Virus record (IMG/VR): IMGVR_UViG_3300036851_000125
Location: 1 to 41,081 of that record
Origin: a virus
Length of the DNA stretch: 41,081 nt
Strand: one strand, 5' to 3'
Shown: positions 1-7,066 of the stretch, piece by piece
Position numbering within the stretch: the first letter of the stretch is position 1
Layout of the letters: every line of letters begins with the position of its first letter
Program-made: the position numbers and the translations under genes
The notes under the pieces: model-generated
Databases searched by the model: none
What the model saw: only the letters and a program-made list of their open reading frames with translations
Told to the model about the DNA's origin: nothing

Positions 1-120
1 CACGCCGCAGCGACGGGCGACAGAGGTCACGCCGCAGCGACGGGCGACAGAGGTCACGCCGCAGCGACGGGCGACAGCGGTCACGCCGCAGCGACGGGCT
101 ACAGAGGTCACGCCGCAGCG
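1..120. repeat. Terminal direct repeat, left copy (identical to 40962-41081)
   Basis: The first 120 bases (four 27-bp units plus 12 bases) match the last 120 bases exactly, including the order of variant units. The frame of the gene at 40527 continues into base 1 only when one copy is removed (145 codons up to 40961, then 146 codons from 1 to 438). This is best read as the overlap of a circular assembly, not as a physical terminal repeat, because it lies inside a coding tandem repeat. The unit count could be under-called by short reads. Confidence 0.9.
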
Positions 121-216
121 ACGGGCTACAGCGGTCACGCCGCAGCGACGGGCGACAGAGGTCACGCCGCAGCGACGGGCGACAGAGGTCACGCCGCAGC
201 GACGGGCGACAGCGGT
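1..216 (+). repeat. In-frame 27-bp tandem repeat (nonapeptide repeat)
   Basis: Eight units of 27 bp vary at only two codons: GAC or TAC (Asp/Tyr) and AGA or AGC (Arg/Ser). The order is DR, DR, DS, YR, YS, DR, DR, DS, so the triplet DR-DR-DS recurs. A diverged ninth unit (TGKNS) ends the tract. The near-perfect identity of the silent positions points to recent expansion by unequal exchange or slippage. There are no spacers between units, so this is not a CRISPR array. Confidence 0.95.
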
Positions 217-438
217 CACGCCGCAGCGACGGGCAAGAATTCCATAGCAGCCGCTCTCGGCATTGCCGGAACCGCAACCGCAGCAGTCGGCGGCGCGATT
301 GTGCTCGCAGCCTACGACCCGAACGACAGCTACCGCCTAGTCGCTGTTCGTGCCGCTCTCGTCGGCACCAACGGTATCGAAGCCGGCAAGACCTACAAGC
401 TCACGACTACCGGCGAATTCATCGAATCCCATCTGTAG
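1..438 (+). CDS. DUF7666-type repeat protein, C-terminal part (continues from 40527-40961)
   Basis: This is the rest of the gene that begins at 40527. It holds eight perfect 27-bp units, then a ninth diverged one, encoding the nonapeptide HAAATG(D/Y)(R/S)G. A conserved-looking C-terminal domain follows: a GIAGTATAAVGGAIVLAAYD stretch, then a segment ending GIEAGKTYKL and GEFIESHL. Joined to the N-terminal part the protein has 290 residues. Phage proteins with an N-terminal DUF7666 domain, G-x-x-G-x-AAATG repeats and this kind of C-terminus are familiar from many temperate phages, but their role is unknown; the regular nonapeptides suggest a stacked beta-solenoid. The stop at 436-438 overlaps the ribosome-binding site of the next gene. 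It is the first sizeable gene behind the rightward early promoter. Confidence 0.75.
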   Translation, partial: HAAATGDRGHAAATGDRGHAAATGDSGHAAATGYRGHAAATGYSGHAAATGDRGHAAATGDRGHAAATGDSGHAAATGKNSIAAALGIAGTATAAVGGAIVLAAYDPNDSYRLVAVRAALVGTNGIEAGKTYKLTTTGEFIESHL

Positions 439-448
439 GAGAACCCCG

Positions 449-763
449 ATGGCCACGAACACAGCAGCCAAGCACGAGTCCGGAGTGAACAGAAGCGCTG
501 AAGATTTTCGGCGCGCGGCGACCGACAAGAAGCTCGGTGGGTTGCATCTGCGTGATTGCAGCATGTGCGGCTACCCAATCGCCTACTACTTCGGCCAAGA
601 CGGTGTGTCGCTCGACACCGGTTGCGACTGCGTGACCTACGGTCCCGTTATTCGGCCGTCAACGTGGCAGACCATTGCGGACCACTACAACGCGCAAAAG
701 AACGCGGACTACATCGCGAAGCTCGATGCGTGGTTTGGATTTGATGCCCAAGGAGCCAAGTAG
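449..763 (+). CDS. Small zinc-ribbon-like phage protein
   Basis: A 104-residue soluble protein. The start at 449 is chosen because AGGAGA, overlapping the stop of the previous gene, lies just upstream; a longer frame from 350 would overlap that gene deeply. A CSMCGYPIAYYF segment and a later CDC motif (GCDCVTYGP) place four cysteines as in a small zinc-binding fold, followed by a RPSTWQTIADHYN segment typical of a phage hypothetical family. The stop touches the next start (TAGATG), which implies coupled translation in the early operon. The function is unknown. Confidence 0.7.
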   Translation: MATNTAAKHESGVNRSAEDFRRAATDKKLGGLHLRDCSMCGYPIAYYFGQDGVSLDTGCDCVTYGPVIRPSTWQTIADHYNAQKNADYIAKLDAWFGFDAQGAK

Positions 764-1264
764 ATGGCCATCACACCTGACAACGCATCTGACTCTCTGA
801 TCGCCCGACTGTTCGGCGACGAGCTGAAAGCAGCCGAGGCGACCGCGAAGGCGATGGACCGCATCAACGAGCTGATGCGCCCCGCCCCGAACGCCGAAAC
901 GCTCGCCAACGGCCGCTCGAATGAGATCGACCTACGAGGCAAGGACCTCGACATTCGCTACGAGTACCACGGCGCGTTCCGCGGCAAACAGCACTGGTCG
1001 TGCTGGGATCACCGGAGCTATGACGGCGAGGAATCTGCGATTGGCTCCGGCGAATCGAAAGAGGACGCGCTCGTGGACCTCATGGACAAGATCGGAGCCG
1101 AGGCCGCGGAACCGGAGCCAATGGTTCGCACGGTCAAGCTTGGCAACGTCGTAGCTGGTAACGGCAACGATTCCCCTCTGGAGTACAGCGAGCCTCGCTA
1201 TCAAGACCCGGACGAGGACGACGGCGTGACGTTTGATTCCGACCTGGAGGATGCGCGTGAGTAA
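764..1264 (+). CDS. Hypothetical early protein (166 aa)
   Basis: The ATG directly follows the previous stop. The protein is acidic and hydrophilic, with a helical N-terminus (LIARLFGDELKAAEATAKAM) and a strongly acidic tail (DPDEDDGVTFDSDLEDARE). It has no signal peptide, membrane segment or recognisable motif. The last 8 bases overlap the GTG start of the next gene, whose ribosome-binding site GGAGG lies inside this coding region. I do not recognise the family. Position in a tightly packed early operon suggests an accessory host-takeover or regulatory role, but nothing in the sequence shows it. Confidence 0.6.
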   Translation: MAITPDNASDSLIARLFGDELKAAEATAKAMDRINELMRPAPNAETLANGRSNEIDLRGKDLDIRYEYHGAFRGKQHWSCWDHRSYDGEESAIGSGESKEDALVDLMDKIGAEAAEPEPMVRTVKLGNVVAGNGNDSPLEYSEPRYQDPDEDDGVTFDSDLEDARE

Positions 1265-1607
1265 CTCGGTTCCGTCTGGCGCAGACGCGGCATTTGTTGT
1301 GTCGCCCATCCCGAGCGAGACAGAACTGGCGCTCAAGCCGTCTCGCGGCGTGCCCCGCTGGCTGCGTATCGAGGTCCGGCATGGATTTCTTCGCGCCGTC
1401 GTCAACCCACCGCGGAACAACCACGGCCCGTGGCTCGCGTGGCGGCGGGCATCACTCGACGAGTGCGACGTTCACGCCGTTGGCTTTACGCCGATGCTTG
1501 GCGTTGGCGGCTGCGCATTCGAGATCACCGAGGCCGAAGCGAAAAGGATCATCGAAACGTTTGGCGTGCGAGATGTGCGCCCGTCCTCCACCGACGGAGC
1601 CAAGTAA
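1257..1607 (+). CDS. Hypothetical early protein (116 aa)
   Basis: The start is a GTG at 1257, six bases after GGAGG at 1246-1250. The in-frame ATG at 1251 would sit against that site with no spacing, so GTG is preferred. The C-terminal half (GCAFEITEAEAKRIIETFGV) looks like a compact alpha/beta domain. No catalytic motif is visible. The stop overlaps the next ATG (TAATG). The function is unknown. Confidence 0.6.
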   Translation: MSNSVPSGADAAFVVSPIPSETELALKPSRGVPRWLRIEVRHGFLRAVVNPPRNNHGPWLAWRRASLDECDVHAVGFTPMLGVGGCAFEITEAEAKRIIETFGVRDVRPSSTDGAK

Positions 1608-1798
1608 TGCAGCGCTACACAGTTCACATGGCGAATTCGTTCTTGCCGAACGACGACAGGGTGAAGGGGCAGTACGGCCTCCCCGTCTACCTCGCCCAAG
1701 ACGTAGAAACGCTGATTGCCGATCTACGCCGCAAGTGGGAATCCGGCGAAGCCAACGCCGTCACCGATTTCTTAGCGGCGTTCTCTGCCGACCGTTGA
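1607..1798 (+). CDS. Small hypothetical protein (63 aa)
   Basis: The ATG at 1607 overlaps the preceding TAA. The protein has no cysteine pairs or membrane segment; its C-terminal half (DVETLIADLRRKWESGEANA) is predicted helical. A second possible start is ATG 1628. A short A/T-rich gap of 37 bases follows before the next gene. The function is unknown. Confidence 0.55.
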   Translation: MQRYTVHMANSFLPNDDRVKGQYGLPVYLAQDVETLIADLRRKWESGEANAVTDFLAAFSADR

Positions 1799-1835
1799 TT
1801 AATTTTTGACCACACACACTCACATGGGAGATTCC

Positions 1836-2132
1836 GTGAAAAAGACCAAGACCAACGGCGAGCGCGCCGTCCTCGTGACGACATCGCATCGCGGGGTGTT
1901 CTTCGGGTACGCGACCAAGACCGATGGAACGACGATCAAGCTGCGAGCGGCCCGCAACTGCATCTACTGGCCGACCGGACAGAAAGGGTTTCTCGGGCTC
2001 GCGAGCGATGGCCCGCTGACTGGCGCTCGCGTCGGTCCGGCCGCAGACATCGAAGTCCGCGACATCACGTGTGTTGCCGAATGCACCGAGAAGTCGGTTG
2101 CAGCTTGGGAGGCGGCGCCGTGGTCGCGTTGA
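1836..2132 (+). CDS. DUF6948-like phage protein
   Basis: A GTG start at 1836 follows GGGAG at 1825-1829; a frame open from 1806 adds only TTHTHMGDS and lacks a good site. The body, with AVLVTTSHRGVFFGY, then ARNCIYW, GFLGLA and VGPAADIEVRDIT, ending AVAAWEAAPW-like, matches from memory a common small phage family (DUF6948) found in temperate phage accessory regions. It is all-beta in appearance, with no enzymatic motif. The function is unknown. The last 13 bases overlap the next gene, whose ribosome-binding site is inside this one. Confidence 0.65.
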   Translation: MKKTKTNGERAVLVTTSHRGVFFGYATKTDGTTIKLRAARNCIYWPTGQKGFLGLASDGPLTGARVGPAADIEVRDITCVAECTEKSVAAWEAAPWSR

Positions 2133-2662
2133 TTCTTGCCGGAGCCGTCCCTGAATTTGCCGGCGACGGCTCCGGCTACGGCTCCGGCGACGGCTACGGC
2201 TCCGGCTCCGGCGACGGCTCCGGCGACGGCTCCGGCTACGGCTACGGCGACGGCTCCGGCTACGGCTCCGGCGACGGCTACGGCTCCGGCTCCGGCGACG
2301 GCTCCGGCTCCGGCGATTACTGGTGCAAAACGATTCAGTATTTCGCCGGTCGATGGACGAGCGCGCAGCGCTCGCGTCTAGCGGAGCTGCAAAAGCTCGG
2401 GGCCAAAATCGCTTTCTGGAGAAGCAACGAGGCCGGCGACGCTTGTAATGGCGGAGCGTTAGCGACACCGGCAAGCTCAGGCGTGTTGCACAAGGAAAAG
2501 GGGCCGCTGCGGTTGTGCGCAAAGGGCACGCTGCACGCGACGCTGATCCCGCCGAAGTGGGAGGGGCCGCGCGTGTGGATCGTGGCCTTGCTCGGCGAAG
2601 TCGTCGGCGATGACGAGAAATTCGGCGCGCTTGAGCGCGAGATCATCGGCGAGGCTTTGTGA
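2120..2662 (+). CDS. Gly-Ser-Asp-Tyr repeat protein with conserved C-terminal domain
   Basis: A 180-residue protein starting at GTG 2120, seven bases after GGGAGG at 2107-2112. After MVALILAGAVPEFA come 26 Gly-X dipeptides in which X is Asp, Ser or Tyr only (residues about 15-66). A globular C-terminal domain follows, with AFWRSNEAG, PLRLCAKGTLHATLIPPKW and a final EREIIGEAL. This arrangement recurs in many phages and prophages, but no function is established. The repeat is flexible, hydrophilic and Tyr-containing, and could serve as a linker or phase-forming segment; that is inference. The gene shares a 4-base GTGA overlap with the next one. Confidence 0.7.
   Translation: MVALILAGAVPEFAGDGSGYGSGDGYGSGSGDGSGDGSGYGYGDGSGYGSGDGYGSGSGDGSGSGDYWCKTIQYFAGRWTSAQRSRLAELQKLGAKIAFWRSNEAGDACNGGALATPASSGVLHKEKGPLRLCAKGTLHATLIPPKWEGPRVWIVALLGEVVGDDEKFGALEREIIGEAL
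2162..2317 (+). repeat. 26 x 6-bp GGC-NNC coding repeat with a duplicated 60-bp block
   Basis: Each 6-bp unit is GGC followed by GAC, TCC or TAC (the last is GAT). Writing only the second residue, units 1-10 (2162-2221) and 15-24 (2246-2305) are the same: D S Y S D Y S S D S. They are separated by D S Y Y (2222-2245). The identical codons show a recent 60-bp duplication. The complementary strand reads as an Arg/Ser-rich open frame, which is a by-product. Confidence 0.95.
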
Positions 2663-3072
2663 ACGCGTCTTCAAACAAGGCGTCACTAGACGGCTGCGAC
2701 ATCTGCGGCGGCGCACACACGAACGCCGAGCACGTGGCGAACAGCGACGCGGACGGACGTTACTCGCCGCCCCCTTCTCAGGGGGGAACACCAACTCGCC
2801 CGCGGCTCTCGTATCTGCCGGCGATGAAGGACAAGCACGGCAATCGAATCATCGGGCTCATGGGCCAGTACGACGACCGTAACGAGGCGATGCAGAAACA
2901 GCTCGCCGACTTCATCTGGTGGATTCCGTTCGGCCTGAGCACCGATGGCATCGTTGAGTACGACCGCGAGGTCGGATTGCCCAACGTGAAAATGGAAATC
3001 ATGAAGTACGAGTGCGCCGTCATTTCCGGCCCGGAATTTGATCGCGTGCTTCAGCAGCCCTCGCGCGAATAA
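2659..3072 (+). CDS. Hypothetical protein with N-terminal Cys-His motif (137 aa)
   Basis: The GTG start at 2659 overlaps the previous TGA. Near the N-terminus, CDICGGAHTNAEH could bind zinc. A Pro/Gly-rich linker (SPPPSQGGTPTRPR) leads to a second domain containing QKQLADFIWWIPFGLSTDGI and VKMEIMKYECAVISG. I do not recognise the family. It lies just ahead of the recombination genes; a 23-base gap with AGGAG precedes the ATPase. Confidence 0.6.
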   Translation: MNASSNKASLDGCDICGGAHTNAEHVANSDADGRYSPPPSQGGTPTRPRLSYLPAMKDKHGNRIIGLMGQYDDRNEAMQKQLADFIWWIPFGLSTDGIVEYDREVGLPNVKMEIMKYECAVISGPEFDRVLQQPSRE

Positions 3073-3095
3073 CCGATTTCAACAGGAGAACAAAC

Positions 3096-4022
3096 ATGGC
3101 CCTAAAGATTCACAAGGCGTCCGACCCCATCGAGGTCACGCAAATCAAGATGCTCGTTTACGGACAGCCAGGTATCGGCAAGAGCTCGTTCGGCTTCACG
3201 GCCGACGCTCCGCTGACACTCGACTTCGATGACGGCGCACGCCGCTCCTCGTTCCGTCAGGACATCGTGCAGATTGCCACCTGGGCGGATGCCAACAGCA
3301 TCACTGCCGAGGACCTGAAGCCTTACAGGACCATCGTGGTCGATACGGTCGGGCGGGCGCTCGACTTCATCGCGGCCAGCCTGATCGCCGACAACCCGAA
3401 GAACGCGAACAAGTCTGGCGGGCTCACCCTCCCTGGTTTCGGTGCGCTGAAGTCGTCGTTCACGTCGTGGCTGACGCGGCTCAACACGCTCGGCAAAGAC
3501 GTGGTGATGATCGCGCACGACAAGGAGTCCACGAACGAGCGGGACATCAAGATCGTGCGGCCTGACGTGACGGGCGGTTCGTACAACGAGATTTTCAAGC
3601 TGGCCGATTCCGTCGGCTACATGTACTCCACGAGCGGCAAGAAGTACGGCGTGCTCGATTTCAACCCGACCGAGAACTACGTGGGCAAGAACCCGGCGCA
3701 GTTCGAGCCGATCATCGTGCCAGACTACCTGAAGGAGCCGCGCTTCGCCGCCGACCTGATCGCGAAAGTCAAGGGCGCGCTCGGCTCAATCTCCGAGGAG
3801 TCGCGCAAGATCGTGGAAGCGGTGACGCGGTTCCGCGCTGACGTGGACGGGCTCACCGAGCCGGCCGAGCTGACGAAGCTGATCGAAGGCGTCAACGCGC
3901 TCGAGGAGCCGGTCAAGTCGCAGTGCAAGTTCGTTCTGAAGCAGCGAACCGACGTGCTCGGCTTGGTGTTCAACAAGGACACCAAGGCGTTCGAGCCGGC
4001 GAAGGCGTCGGAGGCTGCGTAA
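3096..4022 (+). CDS. Sak4-like RecA-family ATPase (phage recombination)
   Basis: A 308-residue ATP-binding protein of the AAA_24/Sak4 type. Walker A is GQPGIGKS at residues 23-30, a Walker B-like VVDT ends a beta strand at 81-84, and the sensor-like strand DVVMIAHDKES lies further on. Sak4-type proteins are small RecA-core ATPases that help a phage single-strand-annealing or exonuclease system. The stop is immediately followed by the start of a RecB/Cas4-like nuclease, a pairing seen repeatedly in temperate phages, so I infer an ATPase-plus-exonuclease recombination module. The ATG has AGGAG at a normal distance. No SSB or annealing protein was recognised beside it. Confidence 0.8.
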   Translation: MALKIHKASDPIEVTQIKMLVYGQPGIGKSSFGFTADAPLTLDFDDGARRSSFRQDIVQIATWADANSITAEDLKPYRTIVVDTVGRALDFIAASLIADNPKNANKSGGLTLPGFGALKSSFTSWLTRLNTLGKDVVMIAHDKESTNERDIKIVRPDVTGGSYNEIFKLADSVGYMYSTSGKKYGVLDFNPTENYVGKNPAQFEPIIVPDYLKEPRFAADLIAKVKGALGSISEESRKIVEAVTRFRADVDGLTEPAELTKLIEGVNALEEPVKSQCKFVLKQRTDVLGLVFNKDTKAFEPAKASEAA

Positions 4023-4667
4023 ATGCGTTTGAGCGTCACCACCGTCGAAGCTTTCCGGCTCTGGCGCGACACCGGGGACTGGATGGATCTAGCCGACTTA
4101 GAGGCCACGATCATGCGAACGACCGTGCCTAGCGAAAAGATGCTGCGCGGGATTGCGTTTCATTCGGTGCTCGAACACCCCGCGGTCTGTCGCGAAGTCT
4201 CGCTAGAGGGCCACCAGTACCGCATTGCTGCCAGGGACGGTGGCCGCGACTTCGTGTTCGCTGGCGAGGGAACCGACCGCGCTTTGGACCTTTGGCCGGA
4301 CGGAGCTCGCGAGATCAAGACCACCTGCGACATTGACGGGATCACGCTGGCCTGTATCGCGGACGTGCTCAGTGGAAACGAAGTCGGTGAGGCGAAATGC
4401 ACCGAGAAGATCGACGTGGAGCACTACTTCGATTCGTTCCAGTGGCGCGCGCTTCTGAAGGTCTTCAGCGCCTCTGTGGCGCGTTACGTGCTCGCCCAAG
4501 GGCGGGACTGCGGTGGGCGCTTCATCGCCATCGACAACGTGTTACCGATGACGCTGTACCGCTACCGCGGGCTGGATGACGACGTGCGCCGGCTCGTCGG
4601 TGACTGCGTGCAGTTCATCGAGCAACGGAAGCTGACCGACTACGTGCTCGACAAGGAAGCCGCGTGA
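4023..4667 (+). CDS. RecB/Cas4-like PD-(D/E)XK exonuclease
   Basis: A 214-residue protein in which the PD-(D/E)XK core can be followed. GIAFH at residues 43-47 corresponds to the family's Gly-x-x-x-His. D114 is followed by EAK at 123-125 (E and K on the second strand), and QW at 140-141 is the conserved Gln motif. This is the layout of phage RecB-like or Cas4-like 5'-3' exonucleases that resect DNA ends for recombination. There is no clear C-terminal iron-sulfur cysteine cluster, unlike true Cas4. It starts one base after the ATPase stop, so the two are almost certainly co-translated. Confidence 0.75.
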   Translation: MRLSVTTVEAFRLWRDTGDWMDLADLEATIMRTTVPSEKMLRGIAFHSVLEHPAVCREVSLEGHQYRIAARDGGRDFVFAGEGTDRALDLWPDGAREIKTTCDIDGITLACIADVLSGNEVGEAKCTEKIDVEHYFDSFQWRALLKVFSASVARYVLAQGRDCGGRFIAIDNVLPMTLYRYRGLDDDVRRLVGDCVQFIEQRKLTDYVLDKEAA

Positions 4668-4843
4668 TGACCCAGCACAACCGCTATCTGCGCAAGCACC
4701 GCCCGATTGGATTCGCCCCGAGCGAGTTCAAGCCGGAGGTTGTCCCTCGAACCGAGAACGAGGAAACGCGCAGAGCGGCTAGGGATTGGTTGCGGGATCG
4801 GAGCGACGACGACGTGATCGAGTTTGAAGAGGAAGCGTCGTGA
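4667..4843 (+). CDS. Small hydrophilic protein (58 aa)
   Basis: A short frame whose ATG overlaps the exonuclease stop (TGATG). It begins MTQHNRYLRKHRPIGF and ends in a very acidic helix (DRSDDDVIEFEEEAS). The basic N-terminus and acidic C-terminus recall small DNA-mimic or host-inhibitor peptides, but there is no homology argument for that. Its overlap with both neighbours is the main evidence that it is a gene. Confidence 0.5.
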   Translation: MTQHNRYLRKHRPIGFAPSEFKPEVVPRTENEETRRAARDWLRDRSDDDVIEFEEEAS

Positions 4844-5010
4844 TTCGCAGGACTGCTTATCCAGAACAGAAGTTTATGGACGGTGAATGCTGCCTTACCA
4901 AAAGCGCCCCGGTGTTGCTGGCAGCGAGGCCGGGCACCGTCCACCTTTCTCGCTGGCACTACGCCGGAGCGGCGGCTCTGCTCGCGATCCTGGTTTGGAG
5001 TGCCTTCTGA
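4840..5010 (+). CDS. Small single-pass membrane protein (56 aa)
   Basis: The GTG start at 4840 overlaps the previous TGA and is preceded by GAGG in the tail of that gene. The C-terminus is a clear transmembrane helix (YAGAAALLAILVWSAF) that ends the protein, so it would be tail-anchored. The N-terminal part carries two adjacent cysteines (GECCLTK). The stop overlaps the next ATG. The function is unknown. Confidence 0.45.
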   Translation: MIRRTAYPEQKFMDGECCLTKSAPVLLAARPGTVHLSRWHYAGAAALLAILVWSAF

Positions 5011-5186
5011 TGGACGAGCGATTCTACTACGCACGCAAGCAACTCAACGATGCCGCATGGAGCGCGGCCGAACACATCGTGTGGGTTATCGCGCGCGAGA
5101 CCGGCAAGAACATCGGCAGCGACAAGGCCGCGGAGCGCGAGCGCGACAAGCTGGCCCAGGCTGTCGATTCGTTCTTGAAAAGCTGA
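5010..5186 (+). CDS. Small helical protein (58 aa)
   Basis: The ATG at 5010 overlaps the preceding TGA (TGATG), which decides the start over an in-frame ATG at 4887. The product starts MDERFYYARKQLNDAAW and is predicted all-helical, with charged residues suggesting dimerisation (KAAERERDKLAQAVDSFLKS). The function is unknown. Confidence 0.5.
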   Translation: MDERFYYARKQLNDAAWSAAEHIVWVIARETGKNIGSDKAAERERDKLAQAVDSFLKS

Positions 5187-5201
5187 GTTGGGGTTAGGAC
5201 T

Positions 5202-5402
5202 ATGAGTTTGCCACACGAGTGCAAGTGCGGAACCTGCGGACATTCGATGATGCCGTTCGCTCCGGTTCAGCCGGCGTACTACACGTTCTCGAACGTCGCT
5301 GGACACTGCGGCAAGTGCGGAGCGCCGTACACGTACAACCCGATTGATGGCAGCACCGCGGCCGAGTACGAGCCGACGTGCCGATGCTGGAATCGTGGCT
5401 AG
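5202..5402 (+). CDS. Small zinc-ribbon protein (66 aa)
   Basis: Two CxC/CxxC clusters (CKCGTCG near the N-terminus and CGKCG in the middle), plus a terminal CRCW, indicate zinc binding. The ATG at 5202 follows TAGGA. Such small ribbon proteins are abundant in phage accessory operons; several more occur further right. No specific function can be given. Confidence 0.6.
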   Translation: MSLPHECKCGTCGHSMMPFAPVQPAYYTFSNVAGHCGKCGAPYTYNPIDGSTAAEYEPTCRCWNRG

Positions 5403-5420
5403 TCGGTAGCGGGCACGAGC

Positions 5421-5921
5421 ATGATCTATCTAGTCAAGTGCGGCGAGTACTACAAGATCGGCTACACGAGTGGCCGCACGGCAAACGAGCGCTTGAATTC
5501 GATGCAGACCGGCAACCCATACCCGATGACGCTGGCCGGTTTTTGGGAAGGCACCCGAGATCACGAAGCCGAGCTACATACCCATTTCGCGACACGCCGG
5601 GTCAGCGGCGAATGGTTTGCTCTGACTGACGAGGACGTTGCGACAGTCGAGTCCATTGCTAAGGCGATCGTGACCGGGGAGAGGCTGATACCGGAGACGC
5701 CGAAAGAGCCGCCGCGTTCTAAGTTCCCCGAAGGACTCAATGTGCCGGTCGAGGGATGCTACTGCGCGGGGTGTGCTTCACTGGTTCACTTCGTCGGCTC
5801 GCTCGATTATGTGGTCTGCGAGTTCTGCAAATGCCAGCTTTCGCAGAACTTGTATTTGCGATCTTCACGACGCGACCGCCGCGAGGCAATGCACGCCGTC
5901 GTTCGCGCTCACAAGCTATGA
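5421..5921 (+). CDS. T5orf172 / GIY-YIG-fold protein with C-terminal zinc ribbon
   Basis: Residues 1-75 fit the T5orf172 domain, a GIY-YIG relative: IYLVKCGEYYKIGYT, then LNSMQTGNPYPM, then EAELHTHF and GEWFALT. GIY-YIG proteins cut or bind DNA; in the T5orf172 group the nuclease activity is often unproven. After a linker, CYCAGC and CEFC are likely to form a zinc ribbon (residues about 112-140). It overlaps the integrase start by four bases (ATGA), placing it in the integrase transcription unit. It could be a homing-type or accessory nuclease. Confidence 0.7.
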   Translation: MIYLVKCGEYYKIGYTSGRTANERLNSMQTGNPYPMTLAGFWEGTRDHEAELHTHFATRRVSGEWFALTDEDVATVESIAKAIVTGERLIPETPKEPPRSKFPEGLNVPVEGCYCAGCASLVHFVGSLDYVVCEFCKCQLSQNLYLRSSRRDRREAMHAVVRAHKL

Positions 5922-7039
5922 CCCAGTACCTCAGCCACACCGAGGCCCTCGAATACGTGCAGCGCATGGCGGGACTGTCGCGCGACACATTCGACTCGAA
6001 CATTCGTCCGCGACTCGTTGAGCGCGCTTACTCCGACCGCGTGACCCGCTTCAGCCGTATTGCTATCGAAGCAGCAATCGACAACCCTTCGTTCGAGGAG
6101 GGCACAGAGATGCTGCTAAGAAGAAGAAACGTGTCCGATGCGCTCGAGGCCAACTGGGAGGCCGAGTGGTGCCGCCAGAAAGGTTCCAAGACGCAACGGT
6201 CCCTGGTTGATCAGGTCAAGCGCGAGATCGGCGACTGGGTGCTGAAGAAGATCGACTACAACCGCATCGAGAGCTGGGTCAAAGAGTTGCGGGATCGCGG
6301 GCTTGCTGAGGCCACGATCTCTCGCCGGCTCACCTGCCTCATGCGGGCATTGCGCCACGCCAAGATCAAGGGATGGCTCGCCGTCTTGCCCGAGAAACCG
6401 TCTATCTCGATCGACAACACGCGAGAGCGCTATCTCACGAGGGCCGAAGAAAACGCATTGCTCGCGGCTTGTGATCAGCTCGGCGACCGCGGTCGGATCA
6501 TGCGGCACGTCATCACGTTCCTGCTCGACACCGCGGCGCGCGTGTCGGATCTCGCCAAGGTCACTCCGGGCGACGTAACGACCGATGGCGTGATCTTCCG
6601 CGACCGCAAGGGCGGCGGGTCCAACAAGGTGCCGCTAACGGCCCGAGCTCGTGAAGCGCTCGACAAGTTACTGCGCGACGAGTGGTGGCAATCATGGACC
6701 GCGGACGCGCATCACCCCAACAAGGAAGTGCGCGACACCGAACTGAAGAACCTCAAGGACCGGCTAACGCACGACTTCCGGCTGGTTCGCAACAAGGCGC
6801 AGATTCTCGACGTGGTGCTGCATATCTGCCGGCACACGTGCATCTCGCGGCTCGTGCAGGCCGGCATGGATCTCGTGAAGGTGCAGCAGTGGGCCGGTCA
6901 CAAAGACTTCCGGATGACGCTGCGCTACGCGCACCTTTCGCCCACATCGCTGAACGTCGGCAAGGCGATCCTTGAGCGCGATTCGCAAGAAAGCTACAAC
7001 GTCGTGGACTTCGAGAAGCGCCGCATTTCTGAAGAGTAG
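5918..7039 (+). CDS. int: Tyrosine integrase
   Basis: A 373-residue site-specific recombinase. The C-terminal catalytic set is complete: R208 in TAARVSD, K231 in the beta hairpin, H302 and R305 in HICRH, H328 in WAGHKD and the nucleophile Y337 in LRYAH. The N-terminal half holds a SAM-like core-binding domain. The start at 5918 is chosen from the ATGA overlap with the upstream gene; a longer frame runs back into that gene. It would integrate the phage by recombination between attP and a host tRNA gene. attP lies 45 bp beyond its stop, the usual int-attP arrangement. Being in the rightward operon, int would be controlled by the repressor-sensitive promoter at 40161-40188. Confidence 0.93.
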   Translation: MTQYLSHTEALEYVQRMAGLSRDTFDSNIRPRLVERAYSDRVTRFSRIAIEAAIDNPSFEEGTEMLLRRRNVSDALEANWEAEWCRQKGSKTQRSLVDQVKREIGDWVLKKIDYNRIESWVKELRDRGLAEATISRRLTCLMRALRHAKIKGWLAVLPEKPSISIDNTRERYLTRAEENALLAACDQLGDRGRIMRHVITFLLDTAARVSDLAKVTPGDVTTDGVIFRDRKGGGSNKVPLTARAREALDKLLRDEWWQSWTADAHHPNKEVRDTELKNLKDRLTHDFRLVRNKAQILDVVLHICRHTCISRLVQAGMDLVKVQQWAGHKDFRMTLRYAHLSPTSLNVGKAILERDSQESYNVVDFEKRRISEE

Positions 7040-7066
7040 CGCCGCATTACAAAAAAGAGGCTAGCT

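Noticed and set aside
1-216. CRISPR-like array
   Set aside because: Units of 27 bp are directly adjacent without spacers and are in frame within a protein.
2136-2381. Ala-Pro-Thr repeat frame on the plus strand
   Set aside because: It is the alternative frame of the same 6-bp repeat and lacks a ribosome-binding site.
1761-2522. Arg/Ser-rich frame on the minus strand across the Gly-X repeat
   Set aside because: The SR-like repeats are the complement of GGC-NNC units; no start signal or neighbour supports it.
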